The notes below the pieces were generated by a model that did no database searches, was not told the DNA's origin, and saw only the letters and a list, made by a program, of their open reading frames with translations. The translations under genes were made by a program, and so were the position numbers. From Acidobacteriota bacterium (GTDB lineage: Bacteria > Acidobacteriota > Blastocatellia > RBC074), in the NCBI GenBank assembly GCA_016789605.1, contig JAEUQO010000433.1, positions 1 to 60,551 on the forward strand: a stretch of DNA of 60,551 bases, read 5' to 3'. The stretch's first letter is position 1, and each line of letters opens with the position of its first letter. Of the stretch, positions 51,548 to 60,551 are shown one piece after another.

Positions 51548-52321
51548 TTACTCCTTCATCAAGCGCGGCTTTTGCGGCCCCTGAATCTTACCGATATATT
51601 CCTTGGCAAGCGCTGACAGATTGTTTTCGCCGTTGCGGTTTTGCTCTTTGTCCAGCTTCTTATTCTCGTATTTGGTCTTGAGCGCCGTATTCAGATCGCC
51701 CACAGCGCCTTTGTCATCCCCCAGAAAATGCTTCATCGCGCCTGAGATCAGCCATAGCTCTTTCACAGGAACTGTGCCGGGTTTGCCGGAAAGTTGCCGG
51801 GTGGCGAGCTCCAATGCTTTTTTACGCGCTTCATCTGCTTTGGGCTGATTATTTTCCACGCTGTAGTGATACCCCTTGACGCGATAAAATTCGCACCAAA
51901 ACTCATCATCCTTGTCTAATTGCGCATAGACTTTCTCCGCGATATCCAGCCGCACCGACATGGGGATTGCCGTATAGCGTTTGTAATCGCCTTCGATCCG
52001 AGTTCCGTTGAGGGCGTCTTTGATGGCTGGGATTTTTTCCGGCGGTAGCTTGTCATAGTCCCACATCAGCAGCGAGAGATAGCAGTTCTTGCAACTGTAT
52101 ACGACGTGTTCATCCGTCAACGGCCAATAGATGAACTGGTATTTGGACGGCCACTGATAAATGTAGCTGCCATAACTGGCCACGACGCCAAAGGTGTTTT
52201 TCGTTTTGCAGACCGGACACACAAACTCTCTGTCGGCCCAGGTCGTTGCCCAAACCGTCGAAAAGAACAAGACGACCGAGAAAAACAACGCGACACATTT
52301 AACGACACGCGTTCTCCGCAT
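51548..52321 (-). CDS. exported DUF2225-like protein
   Basis: A 257-residue exported protein. A signal peptide (about 5-25) is followed by two cysteine pairs, FVCPVCKTKN and VYSCKNCYLSL, that can form a zinc-ribbon site as in DUF2225. The C-terminal half is helical with TPR-like character (DIAEKVYAQL, ADEARKKALELAT, GDDKGAVGDLNTAL). Function unknown. The ATG at 52321 has AAGGAG upstream; an in-frame extension to 52405 is less likely because it would place the signal peptide inside the protein. It stands downstream of ppdK but is separated from it by a strong terminator, so it is transcribed on its own. Confidence 0.8.
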   Translation of the reverse strand: MRRTRVVKCVALFFSVVLFFSTVWATTWADREFVCPVCKTKNTFGVVASYGSYIYQWPSKYQFIYWPLTDEHVVYSCKNCYLSLLMWDYDKLPPEKIPAIKDALNGTRIEGDYKRYTAIPMSVRLDIAEKVYAQLDKDDEFWCEFYRVKGYHYSVENNQPKADEARKKALELATRQLSGKPGTVPVKELWLISGAMKHFLGDDKGAVGDLNTALKTKYENKKLDKEQNRNGENNLSALAKEYIGKIQGPQKPRLMKE

Positions 52322-52418
52322 ATGTAATCTCCTTTTGCGCTGATTGAGTGGGGCGTTTTCTTTAGACCTCACCACCGAGACATTTGTGCCCGTTATTTTT
52401 GACAAAAAGCAGTTAAAA

Positions 52419-52458
52419 AAAGAGGGTGGACGAACCTGCTGATTCGTCCACCCTCTTT
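52419..52458 (-). terminator. rho-independent terminator of ppdK
   Basis: AAAGAGGGTGGACGAA (52419-52434) pairs perfectly with TTCGTCCACCCTCTTT (52443-52458). In the minus-strand direction TTTTTTAACTG follows. It is 40 bp after the ppdK stop. Confidence 0.85.
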
Positions 52459-52498
52459 ACCGTTGCCAGGCCAAATGGCACTGGCATTGTCAGCGCAA

Positions 52499-55279
<2,781 letters not shown>

Positions 55280-55402
55280 TGTTGATCGTCATCTCCTCGG
55301 GAAATTCCGGAACATTGCTTGAGGCGAAATGGCGCGTCTTGCGTTCCGCCGCCTGAAGCCGTTATTCCATCGTAACTTATGTCAATACGGTCTAAATGTT
55401 GT

Positions 55403-56167
55403 CTATGCGATTTCGACCGGCCGCAACCGGTCCAGAACTTCGTATGATCTCAGCTCGCGTTCGAGCACGCGATGGATAAGTCGTGTGGCCACGCCGCCGA
55501 TTTGTTGTAACAAGCGCGCCTCGCGCGGCACTGACAAAAACCGGCTGGGTGCCTGGGTGAGAATGTCGCGCATCACGCGCCATACCGCAGGCGACAATTC
55601 CTCTCCCATACGGCCACTGCAATCAATGCATTGCGGAATACCTTCGTTGGTCAACCAGACCGGCAAATGCGCAACCAGTTCTCGTTCGCACAATCCGCAA
55701 GTGCGCCATTCGGGAAAGAAGCCCGCCAGTTTCAGGGTCCAGATTTCAAAATACCGCACCAACACCGGCAGCGTTTCAATTCTGGCTTCGGGCAAAGCAC
55801 CAATCGTCGCGGCAATCAAGCGATAAACCGTCTCGTTCGGTTCGTGTTCCGGTTGAAAGGAATCCACCAGTTCTGCCAGATAATGCAAAACGCCAAGCCG
55901 TTCGCTGCTCAATCCTTCCTGGAATTGCGAGCGCAAAATCTCGCACTGTGAAAGCGCGACCAGTTCCTGATTTTCTTTTTCAAAGTACGTCAGCGAGACT
56001 TCGGTGAAAGGTTCCAGACTGGCCCCATACCGGCTGCGCAATTTGCGCGCGCCGTGTGCAACACCGCGAATTTTCCCTGCCTTACGCGTGAAAAAGACAC
56101 AGACTTTGTCAGCTTCCTTGAGGGAGAAAGTGCGAAGCACAAAAGCTTCGGTGTCGTGCAGCGGCAT
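55403..56167 (-). CDS. recO: DNA repair protein RecO
   Basis: A 254-residue recombination mediator that helps load RecA with RecR. N-terminal OB fold (LHDTEAFVLRTFSLKEADKVCVFFTRKAGKIRGVAHGARK) and a central four-cysteine zinc site, CGLCERE and CIDCSG, are seen, with a helical C-terminal domain. The ATG at 56167 (MPLHDTEAF) has AAGAAG upstream; the longer in-frame start is unlikely. ppdK follows on the same strand. Confidence 0.93.
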   Translation of the reverse strand: MPLHDTEAFVLRTFSLKEADKVCVFFTRKAGKIRGVAHGARKLRSRYGASLEPFTEVSLTYFEKENQELVALSQCEILRSQFQEGLSSERLGVLHYLAELVDSFQPEHEPNETVYRLIAATIGALPEARIETLPVLVRYFEIWTLKLAGFFPEWRTCGLCERELVAHLPVWLTNEGIPQCIDCSGRMGEELSPAVWRVMRDILTQAPSRFLSVPREARLLQQIGGVATRLIHRVLERELRSYEVLDRLRPVEIA

Positions 56168-56290
56168 AATTGATCTTCTTTGCCTTGGTCTGCCTTGGTC
56201 TGCCCAGGTCACGCCCGGCGGCGAGCGACCAAGCGCGTAGTCTAAACTGGCTTGACCAACTTCTCAACCGGCGACGGTTTCCTTGCGCGC

Positions 56291-56743
56291 TCAGCCTTTT
56301 TTTGCCCCGGCAGACGCCGCAGCCGGTTTGGCTGTTTTCGCTTTAGGCGCAGCCGTTGGCGTGGCAGTCGGTTCAGGTTCGGGCGTTGGTTCGGAAGCCA
56401 GATCACGCTGATCTTTCAGAACGACGCGCACTTTGCCATACATTTTCGGGTAACCGCCCGGCAAACGGATGGACCAGACTTCGCCGCGGCGGCTGTCTTC
56501 GCCTTGCCCTTCGACCACACCCAGATATCGTCCGTTCTCCTTTAGATAGGCGTGTTTACCGATAGCAGGGTCAGGTCCCGGAGCGCGCATTCGATACCAG
56601 TACGTGCCGGCAAAAACGCCGCCCAGTATCAGTGCAAAAATCACGTGCTTGACCAGACGGAAGGCAAATTTCCAGACAGCCCAAATCAGCCCCAAAATGA
56701 GGAGCACGCCAATCGCGATGGCGGCCTTGACGGTGTAATCCAT
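56291..56743 (-). CDS. two-helix membrane protein with Pro/Ala/Lys tail
   Basis: A 150-residue protein of unknown family. Two membrane segments (about 5-28 and 33-50, AAIAIGVLLILGLIWAVWKF and HVIFALILGGVFAGTYW) are followed by a small soluble region (KHAYLKENGRYLGVVEGQGE, WSIRLPGGYPKMYGKVRVVLKD) and a low-complexity tail rich in Pro, Thr, Ala and Lys. It sits between mgtE (34 bp upstream) and recO (123 bp downstream), all on the minus strand. No clear ribosome site. Confidence 0.75.
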   Translation of the reverse strand: MDYTVKAAIAIGVLLILGLIWAVWKFAFRLVKHVIFALILGGVFAGTYWYRMRAPGPDPAIGKHAYLKENGRYLGVVEGQGEDSRRGEVWSIRLPGGYPKMYGKVRVVLKDQRDLASEPTPEPEPTATPTAAPKAKTAKPAAASAGAKKG

Positions 56744-56777
56744 AAGCTACTTTTGCGCCTCGCTCAGGTTAGAACGC

Positions 56778-58154
56778 CTATTTCAAAAACTTGATCAGCC
56801 AGGTGGCCAGTCCCAGAAACGACATAAACCCGCCGACATCCGTGCACGTGGTGACAAACACCGTCGAAGCCAGCGCCGGATCGGCTTTCAGTTTTTTCAA
56901 CACCAGCGGGATCAAGGTGCCTGCGATGCCGGCAATCACCATGTTGTTGACCATTGCCAACGCGATAATGCCGCCGATCAACGCCGCTTTGGCCGAAAAC
57001 CCAAAGCGCAAACAAACGATCAGTCCGGCGACCAATCCGTTCACGATGCCATTGGCCAAACCGACCAAAAACTCTTTCAACAACACGCGGCGGCTGTTTT
57101 CCCAGGCGACTTCGCCCAGCGCCAACCCGCGCACGGTTACGGCCAGCGTTTGCGTCGCGGCATTTCCGCCCATTCCGGCGACAATGGGCATCAGGCTGGC
57201 CAGCACAACCACCTTCTCGATGGTTTCTTCAAACAAATGAACCACGGAAGCCGCCAGAAACGCGGTCGCCAAATTGACCAGCAACCAGGGCAACCGCAAA
57301 CGCACGGAACGCAGCGGCGAACTTTGCACGCTTTCTTCGGAACTGACGCCAGAGAGCGCATAAATGTCTTCGGTCGCTTCTTCACGAATGACGTCGAGCA
57401 CGTCGTCCACGGTTACGATACCGACCAATTTGTTCTCTTCATCTACGACCGGAACGCCCAGCAAGTTGTACCGCGCGACCACGCGCGCGACTTCTTCCTG
57501 TTCGGTGTCAGTGCGCACGCTGATGACATCCGTGCCCATCACCTTTTTTAGCGACGTCGTGGGCGGCGCCAGCAACAATTGCCGCAAATTGAGCACGCCA
57601 ACCAGATGGTTTCGCTCATCCACGACGTAAAGGTAATAGACCATTTCGACATCGCGGCTGGCGCGTTGAATGGCAGAGATAGCTTCGCTAACGGTTAGGT
57701 CTTCGCGCAGGGCAAAGACATTGGGCGTCATCATGCGCCCGGCGGTGCCTTCGGCAAAGCTGAGCAATTCCTGGACTTCGGTCGAAGCCTCGACCTTCAT
57801 CAAATCCAGCAAACTTTCGCGCAACTCTTCGGGCAGTTCGGCGACAAACAGCGCGGCGTCGTCCGAGGGCAGTTCCTGCAAAACCTGGGCGATTTCTTCG
57901 GCAGCCAGCGTCTTGAGCAATTCGACGCTTTCGGCCAGGCTCATTTCGCTGATGCTGGCCGCCGCCAGTTTGGTGTCTGAACGCGCCAGCGCCGTAAACA
58001 CCGCGTGCCGATCCAGATCGTTGAGCGCGTGCAGCACTTGCGCCACGTCTGCCGGACGTCCTTTGCGCAAAACGTTCAAGGCGCGCGCCGTTGCGCCACT
58101 GCGCATCAGACGCCGCACCGATTCCAACATCAGGGTGAACTTTTGCGACTGCAT
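56778..58154 (-). CDS. mgtE: magnesium transporter MgtE
   Basis: A Mg2+ channel of the MgtE family, 458 residues from the ATG at 58154. It has the N-terminal MgtE superhelical domain (RKGRPADVAQVLHALNDLD), two CBS domains (MMTPNVFALREDLTVSEAI, GTDVISVRTDTEQEEVARVV) that sense Mg2+, and five membrane helices at the C-terminus (WLLVNLATAFLAASVVHLFE onward, GMGGNAATQTLAV). The start is uncertain: ATG at 58154 is inside a duplicated 17-bp sequence, and an in-frame ATG at 58130 (MLESVRRLMRSG) fits the family better. Neither has a ribosome site. Confidence 0.93.
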   Translation of the reverse strand: MQSQKFTLMLESVRRLMRSGATARALNVLRKGRPADVAQVLHALNDLDRHAVFTALARSDTKLAAASISEMSLAESVELLKTLAAEEIAQVLQELPSDDAALFVAELPEELRESLLDLMKVEASTEVQELLSFAEGTAGRMMTPNVFALREDLTVSEAISAIQRASRDVEMVYYLYVVDERNHLVGVLNLRQLLLAPPTTSLKKVMGTDVISVRTDTEQEEVARVVARYNLLGVPVVDEENKLVGIVTVDDVLDVIREEATEDIYALSGVSSEESVQSSPLRSVRLRLPWLLVNLATAFLAASVVHLFEETIEKVVVLASLMPIVAGMGGNAATQTLAVTVRGLALGEVAWENSRRVLLKEFLVGLANGIVNGLVAGLIVCLRFGFSAKAALIGGIIALAMVNNMVIAGIAGTLIPLVLKKLKADPALASTVFVTTCTDVGGFMSFLGLATWLIKFLK

Positions 58155-58181
58155 ACAAACAAAAACTGCATACAAACAAAA
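58148..58181. repeat. 17-bp tandem duplication at the mgtE start
   Basis: Two exact copies of ACTGCATACAAACAAAA. On the minus strand each copy carries an ATG (58154 and 58171), 17 bases apart and so in different frames. The outer ATG opens a 13-codon frame that ends in TGATG, overlapping the inner mgtE start at 58130. Confidence 0.7.
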
Positions 58182-58286
58182 AAGAATGAGGGAGGAAGAA
58201 GTCAGGAAGAAGAAGGAGTTTCAAGCGCGTCTTGGCGACGCAAAACCCCGCTTCATCCGTCGTCCGTCATCCCTCATCCCGCACGC

Positions 58287-58463
58287 TTAGAGCGGCAATG
58301 GGTATAACACCCAGGCAATCAGAAAGCCGATTCCGACAAAATAGCCAAACACTTTCAAGCCGTATTTCACGCGTTCGGCGGTCGTGTGATGTTCCACCGA
58401 AAGCACCGCGAACGCGACCGACACCAGCAGGCTGAACAGGATCATTGCCAAAAAATGCGTCAT
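58287..58463 (-). CDS. 58-residue two-helix membrane protein
   Basis: A small protein with two membrane segments (FLAMILFSLLVSVAFAVLSV and YFVGIGFLIAWVLYPLPL) separated by a polar piece (EHHTTAERVKYGLKV). The ATG at 58463 has GGAGGAAGG upstream and overlaps the stop of the DUF6677 gene, so the two are coupled and likely work together in the membrane. I do not recognise the family. It is separated from mgtE by 132 bp. Confidence 0.8.
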   Translation of the reverse strand: MTHFLAMILFSLLVSVAFAVLSVEHHTTAERVKYGLKVFGYFVGIGFLIAWVLYPLPL

Positions 58464-58900
58464 GCCTTCCTCCCCACGCCGATGTCGTAAACATCCATCG
58501 CCGACAGCATGTTCAGCGCACCCGCCACACACAAAAACGTGTTGCCATATTCAAACGTGACTTTGGCCGCCTGTTCCGGCGTGACCTGTACGCCCCAATC
58601 GGCAGCCAAACAGGCAAAATATGGCAGGCCCATCCCCGCATCGAGCACGGTGAAAAACCACGTCAGCCATTCCATGCCTTCGGGTTTGTAAAGATGGCCT
58701 TCCATCACAAAGCCGAGCACGAACAAGGCAATGATCACCACGCCGAGCAAAGCGCCGCGCACAAATTTGCCGAGCACGATATGTCCCAGGCCGGGCAGGA
58801 TGAACGTGGCCGCACAGGCGGCCAGCGTGCGTCCCAAGGGCATTGGTTTGGGCGCAACTCGACCGCCCATGAATTGTCCTGATGAGTCTTCGCTGTACAA
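58460..58900 (-). CDS. DUF6677-like membrane protein
   Basis: A 146-residue protein with about three membrane segments (RTLAACAATFILPGLGHIVLG, ALLGVVIIALFVLGFVMEG, YGNTFLCVAGALNMLSAMDVYDI). The PGLGHIVLGKFVRG turn is like TM2-type and DUF6677 proteins; function unknown. The start is TTG at 58900 with ACGGAGA seven bases upstream, or ATG at 58870 with AGGA upstream; both look usable. Its TGA overlaps the ATG of the 58-residue gene. Confidence 0.82.
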   Translation of the reverse strand: MYSEDSSGQFMGGRVAPKPMPLGRTLAACAATFILPGLGHIVLGKFVRGALLGVVIIALFVLGFVMEGHLYKPEGMEWLTWFFTVLDAGMGLPYFACLAADWGVQVTPEQAAKVTFEYGNTFLCVAGALNMLSAMDVYDIGVGRKA

Positions 58901-58975
58901 CTTGTTTCTCCGTTGCAGTGGCCAGATTTTCTTGCGGAATTGAGCGGCGATTCTAAGTTTGGCCTTCCGAAGCTG

Positions 58976-59719
58976 TCAAGAAACCTCTCTGGCCAGCGCG
59001 TCGCTACGATCCCGCAACTCTTCCAATACGTGCTGAAAGCGCGTTTGTTCGCGCTCATCGTCGGCGTCTTGCACATAAATGCGTTCACCGATGACGACGT
59101 GCGCCGTGGCAAAGGGTTTGGGAATTTCGATTTTGTCCCAACTGGGCAAGCGCCAGCAGCGACTGAGCGAAATTGAAAACGGCAAGATGGCCGCCTGGGC
59201 TTTTTGCGCCAGCAACAACGCGCCTGGTTTGGCGACATAAATCGGCCCGCGCGGACCATCCACGGTAAAGGCCGCGCTTTTCCCTGCCCGCACGGCGCGA
59301 ATCATTTGAATCAATCCGGCACGCGCGCCGCGCGTCGAACTGCCCTTGGCCGTGCCGTACCCAAAGCGCTGAATGAAGCGTGCGATATATTCCGAATCAA
59401 AGCTTTGCGAAGACATTACCACAATGCCGCGCTGTCGCCAGAAATAGGTCGCAATCGGAATGCGGTTATGCCAGAAGCAATACACCAGCGGTTCGCTTTC
59501 GGTGTGGTGTTCCCAACCGGTGACCTTGAATTTCACGGTCGCCCCCAAAACGCGAATCAACCAATACAACACCAGGCCCGCCAGGCGGATGATCAACCGC
59601 TGTTTGAACGTGTATTGATCCAGCTTGGCAAAGGAATAAAACTTCGCGTCCTGCTCCGCGTCGCGCGCCTTGTTGCGCGCGACGGTGATGCCGTTGCTGT
59701 GTTCGTCTTTAGTTGCCAT
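58976..59719 (-). CDS. DUF374 lysophospholipid acyltransferase family protein
   Basis: A 247-residue membrane-associated acyltransferase. After a hydrophobic segment (LIIRLAGLVLYWLIRVLG) come the family blocks CFWHNRIPIATYFW, GTAKGSSTRGARAGLIQMIRA, FTVDGPRGPIYVAKPG and AILPFSISLS. DUF374 proteins are related to LPLAT enzymes and are thought to modify lipid A or other envelope lipids, which fits the presence of kdsB. The ATG at 59719 lies 11 bases inside the end of the HAD gene, so the two are coupled. Confidence 0.92.
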   Translation of the reverse strand: MATKDEHSNGITVARNKARDAEQDAKFYSFAKLDQYTFKQRLIIRLAGLVLYWLIRVLGATVKFKVTGWEHHTESEPLVYCFWHNRIPIATYFWRQRGIVVMSSQSFDSEYIARFIQRFGYGTAKGSSTRGARAGLIQMIRAVRAGKSAAFTVDGPRGPIYVAKPGALLLAQKAQAAILPFSISLSRCWRLPSWDKIEIPKPFATAHVVIGERIYVQDADDEREQTRFQHVLEELRDRSDALAREVS

Positions 59720-60374
59720 GTTCAAGTTTGTCCCAAACGGTCGCGCCTATTTCTTGCAGCGATTCAAGCCGGGCGTCGGCAATGACAAAACGCGGATCAC
59801 GCCGCCCGAACTCATCCGGAATGGCGATGCATTTCATGCGCGCGGCTTTGGCCGCCAGCACGCCATTGAATGAATCTTCGATGGCCAGGCATGCGACCGG
59901 ACGAACTGCCAGTTTCTGCGCCGTGGTCAGATACACACCCGGATGCGGTTTGCCATACGGCTCCTCTTCCGCCGAATACACGCAATCGAATTTGTCGCCC
60001 AGTTGAAACCGGTCGAGCACCGCGCGAATGATGCGATAGGCCGACGATGACGCCAACGCGACTGTCACCTCGCGGCTGCGGAAAAAGGACAACGCGTGCC
60101 AAACGCCTTCTTTGGCTTCGCCGCGCTGCAAAATGCGCTGAACGACACCGTCAATGATGCGCGCTTCCAGTTCGCCCGGGGGCGCGTTTTGCAATCCGTG
60201 CTTCCGGCGCCAGTAATCCACCACTTCGTCAATGCGCAGCCCCATCGTGGCCAAACACATTTCGTGCGTGATGGTCAGGCCGACCTGTGCAAACACGGCG
60301 ATTTGCGATTCCTGCCAAAAAGGCTCTGAATCGAGCAAGACGCCGTCCATGTCAAAAATCACTGCGTTGATCAT
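59709..60374 (-). CDS. HAD-superfamily sugar-phosphate phosphatase
   Basis: A 221-residue HAD hydrolase of the beta-phosphoglucomutase/YniC kind, which removes phosphate from sugar or hexitol phosphates. Motif I AVIFDMDGVLLDSEP (Asp8 and Asp10), motif II ALASSSAYR, motif III Lys in PYGKPHPGVY and motif IV AIEDSFNGVLAAKAA are complete, with a helical cap of the C1 type. GGGGAG precedes the ATG at 60374. It overlaps the acyltransferase gene by 11 bases. The exact substrate is open. Confidence 0.92.
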   Translation of the reverse strand: MINAVIFDMDGVLLDSEPFWQESQIAVFAQVGLTITHEMCLATMGLRIDEVVDYWRRKHGLQNAPPGELEARIIDGVVQRILQRGEAKEGVWHALSFFRSREVTVALASSSAYRIIRAVLDRFQLGDKFDCVYSAEEEPYGKPHPGVYLTTAQKLAVRPVACLAIEDSFNGVLAAKAARMKCIAIPDEFGRRDPRFVIADARLESLQEIGATVWDKLEHGN

Positions 60375-60412
60375 TTACGCTCCCCAAATCTCCGGTTTGT
60401 CGTGTCGCAACC

Positions 60413-60539
60413 TAGATCGTTTTTCAATTCGCTTTACGGATTGGCCACAGAGCCACGGAGGCTCAGAGAAATACTTAGAAACCTCTGTGGCTCTGTGCCT
60501 CTGTGGCAAAACCCGTACGCCAAAATGAAATCTGATCTA
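60413..60539. repeat. 127-bp palindromic repeat, copy 2
   Basis: An inverted copy of the repeat at 41333-41459: the same length, ends TAGATC / GATCTA, and about 94% identity counted by eye. The differences cluster in the loop region and at paired positions of the stem. It lies 38 bp upstream of the HAD gene start, so here it is in a possible promoter region, unlike copy 1. Confidence 0.8.
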
Positions 60540-60551
60540 AATCGTAACAGC

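Noticed and set aside
58183..58260. Purine-rich plus-strand frame beginning MREEEVRKKKEF
   Set aside because: A short low-complexity stretch opposite the spacer before mgtE; no neighbour or domain supports it.

Overview
The window reads as chromosomal DNA of an acidobacterium, most likely of the Blastocatellia type (inference from gene content; no rRNA or tRNA is present to prove it). The markers are paired DUF1501 and DUF1549/DUF1553 (planctomycete-type cytochrome) genes, a DUF6677 gene, a bacterial serpin, an octaheme cytochrome, and Shine-Dalgarno sites of the AGGAGG type with frequent GTG and TTG starts. Housekeeping genes (serA, serC, miaA, def, kdsB, ppdK, recO, mgtE) show this is not a phage or plasmid. 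No CRISPR array, integrase or transposase gene was seen.

Layout. 57-12314: a metabolic island built around two DUF1501 / DUF1549-DUF1553 modules arranged back to back. The minus-strand arm is NHL-repeat protein, PSD1 cytochrome protein, DUF1569, DUF1501; the plus-strand arm is DUF1549/DUF1553, Gfo/Idh/MocA oxidoreductase, DUF1501, facing an SMP-30 lactonase. 12412-22991: three consecutive minus-strand genes for large exported proteins (631, 1081 and 1636 residues, the last an S8 protease). They share one C-terminal module of about 400 residues that I do not recognise as a named family. 23901-28920: a TlpA thioredoxin, a membrane protein coupled to an octaheme cytochrome c, a divergent serpin and a Nudix hydrolase. 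29022-32973: Smr protein, P5C dehydrogenase, a Uma2 nuclease coupled to a double thioredoxin-fold protein.

33034-36357: a signalling island with a MerR-like regulator, a PocR-domain histidine kinase and a receiver protein. It lies opposite a 68-residue four-cysteine protein, with a palindrome in the promoter gap and two long perfect hairpins downstream. 36358-41309: DUF1015, DUF3291, serA, a membrane-anchored TIR-domain protein and serC. 41549-43126: def, a 29-residue membrane peptide and miaA as a tight operon. 43283-47574: P-loop protein, a receiver protein, a reduced histidine kinase, an NtrC-type regulator and an exported PG-binding/BON protein. 47609-60374: PP2C phosphatase, a Cys/Met PLP enzyme, kdsB, a DUF2225-like protein, then a long minus-strand run: ppdK, recO, a membrane protein, mgtE, two coupled membrane proteins, DUF374 acyltransferase, HAD phosphatase.

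A 127-bp palindromic repeat occurs twice in opposite orientation, after serC and at the right end of the window. The most novel-looking items are the shared C-terminal module of the three exported proteins, the PocR kinase island with its structured intergenic DNA, the def-peptide-miaA operon and the 127-bp repeat.
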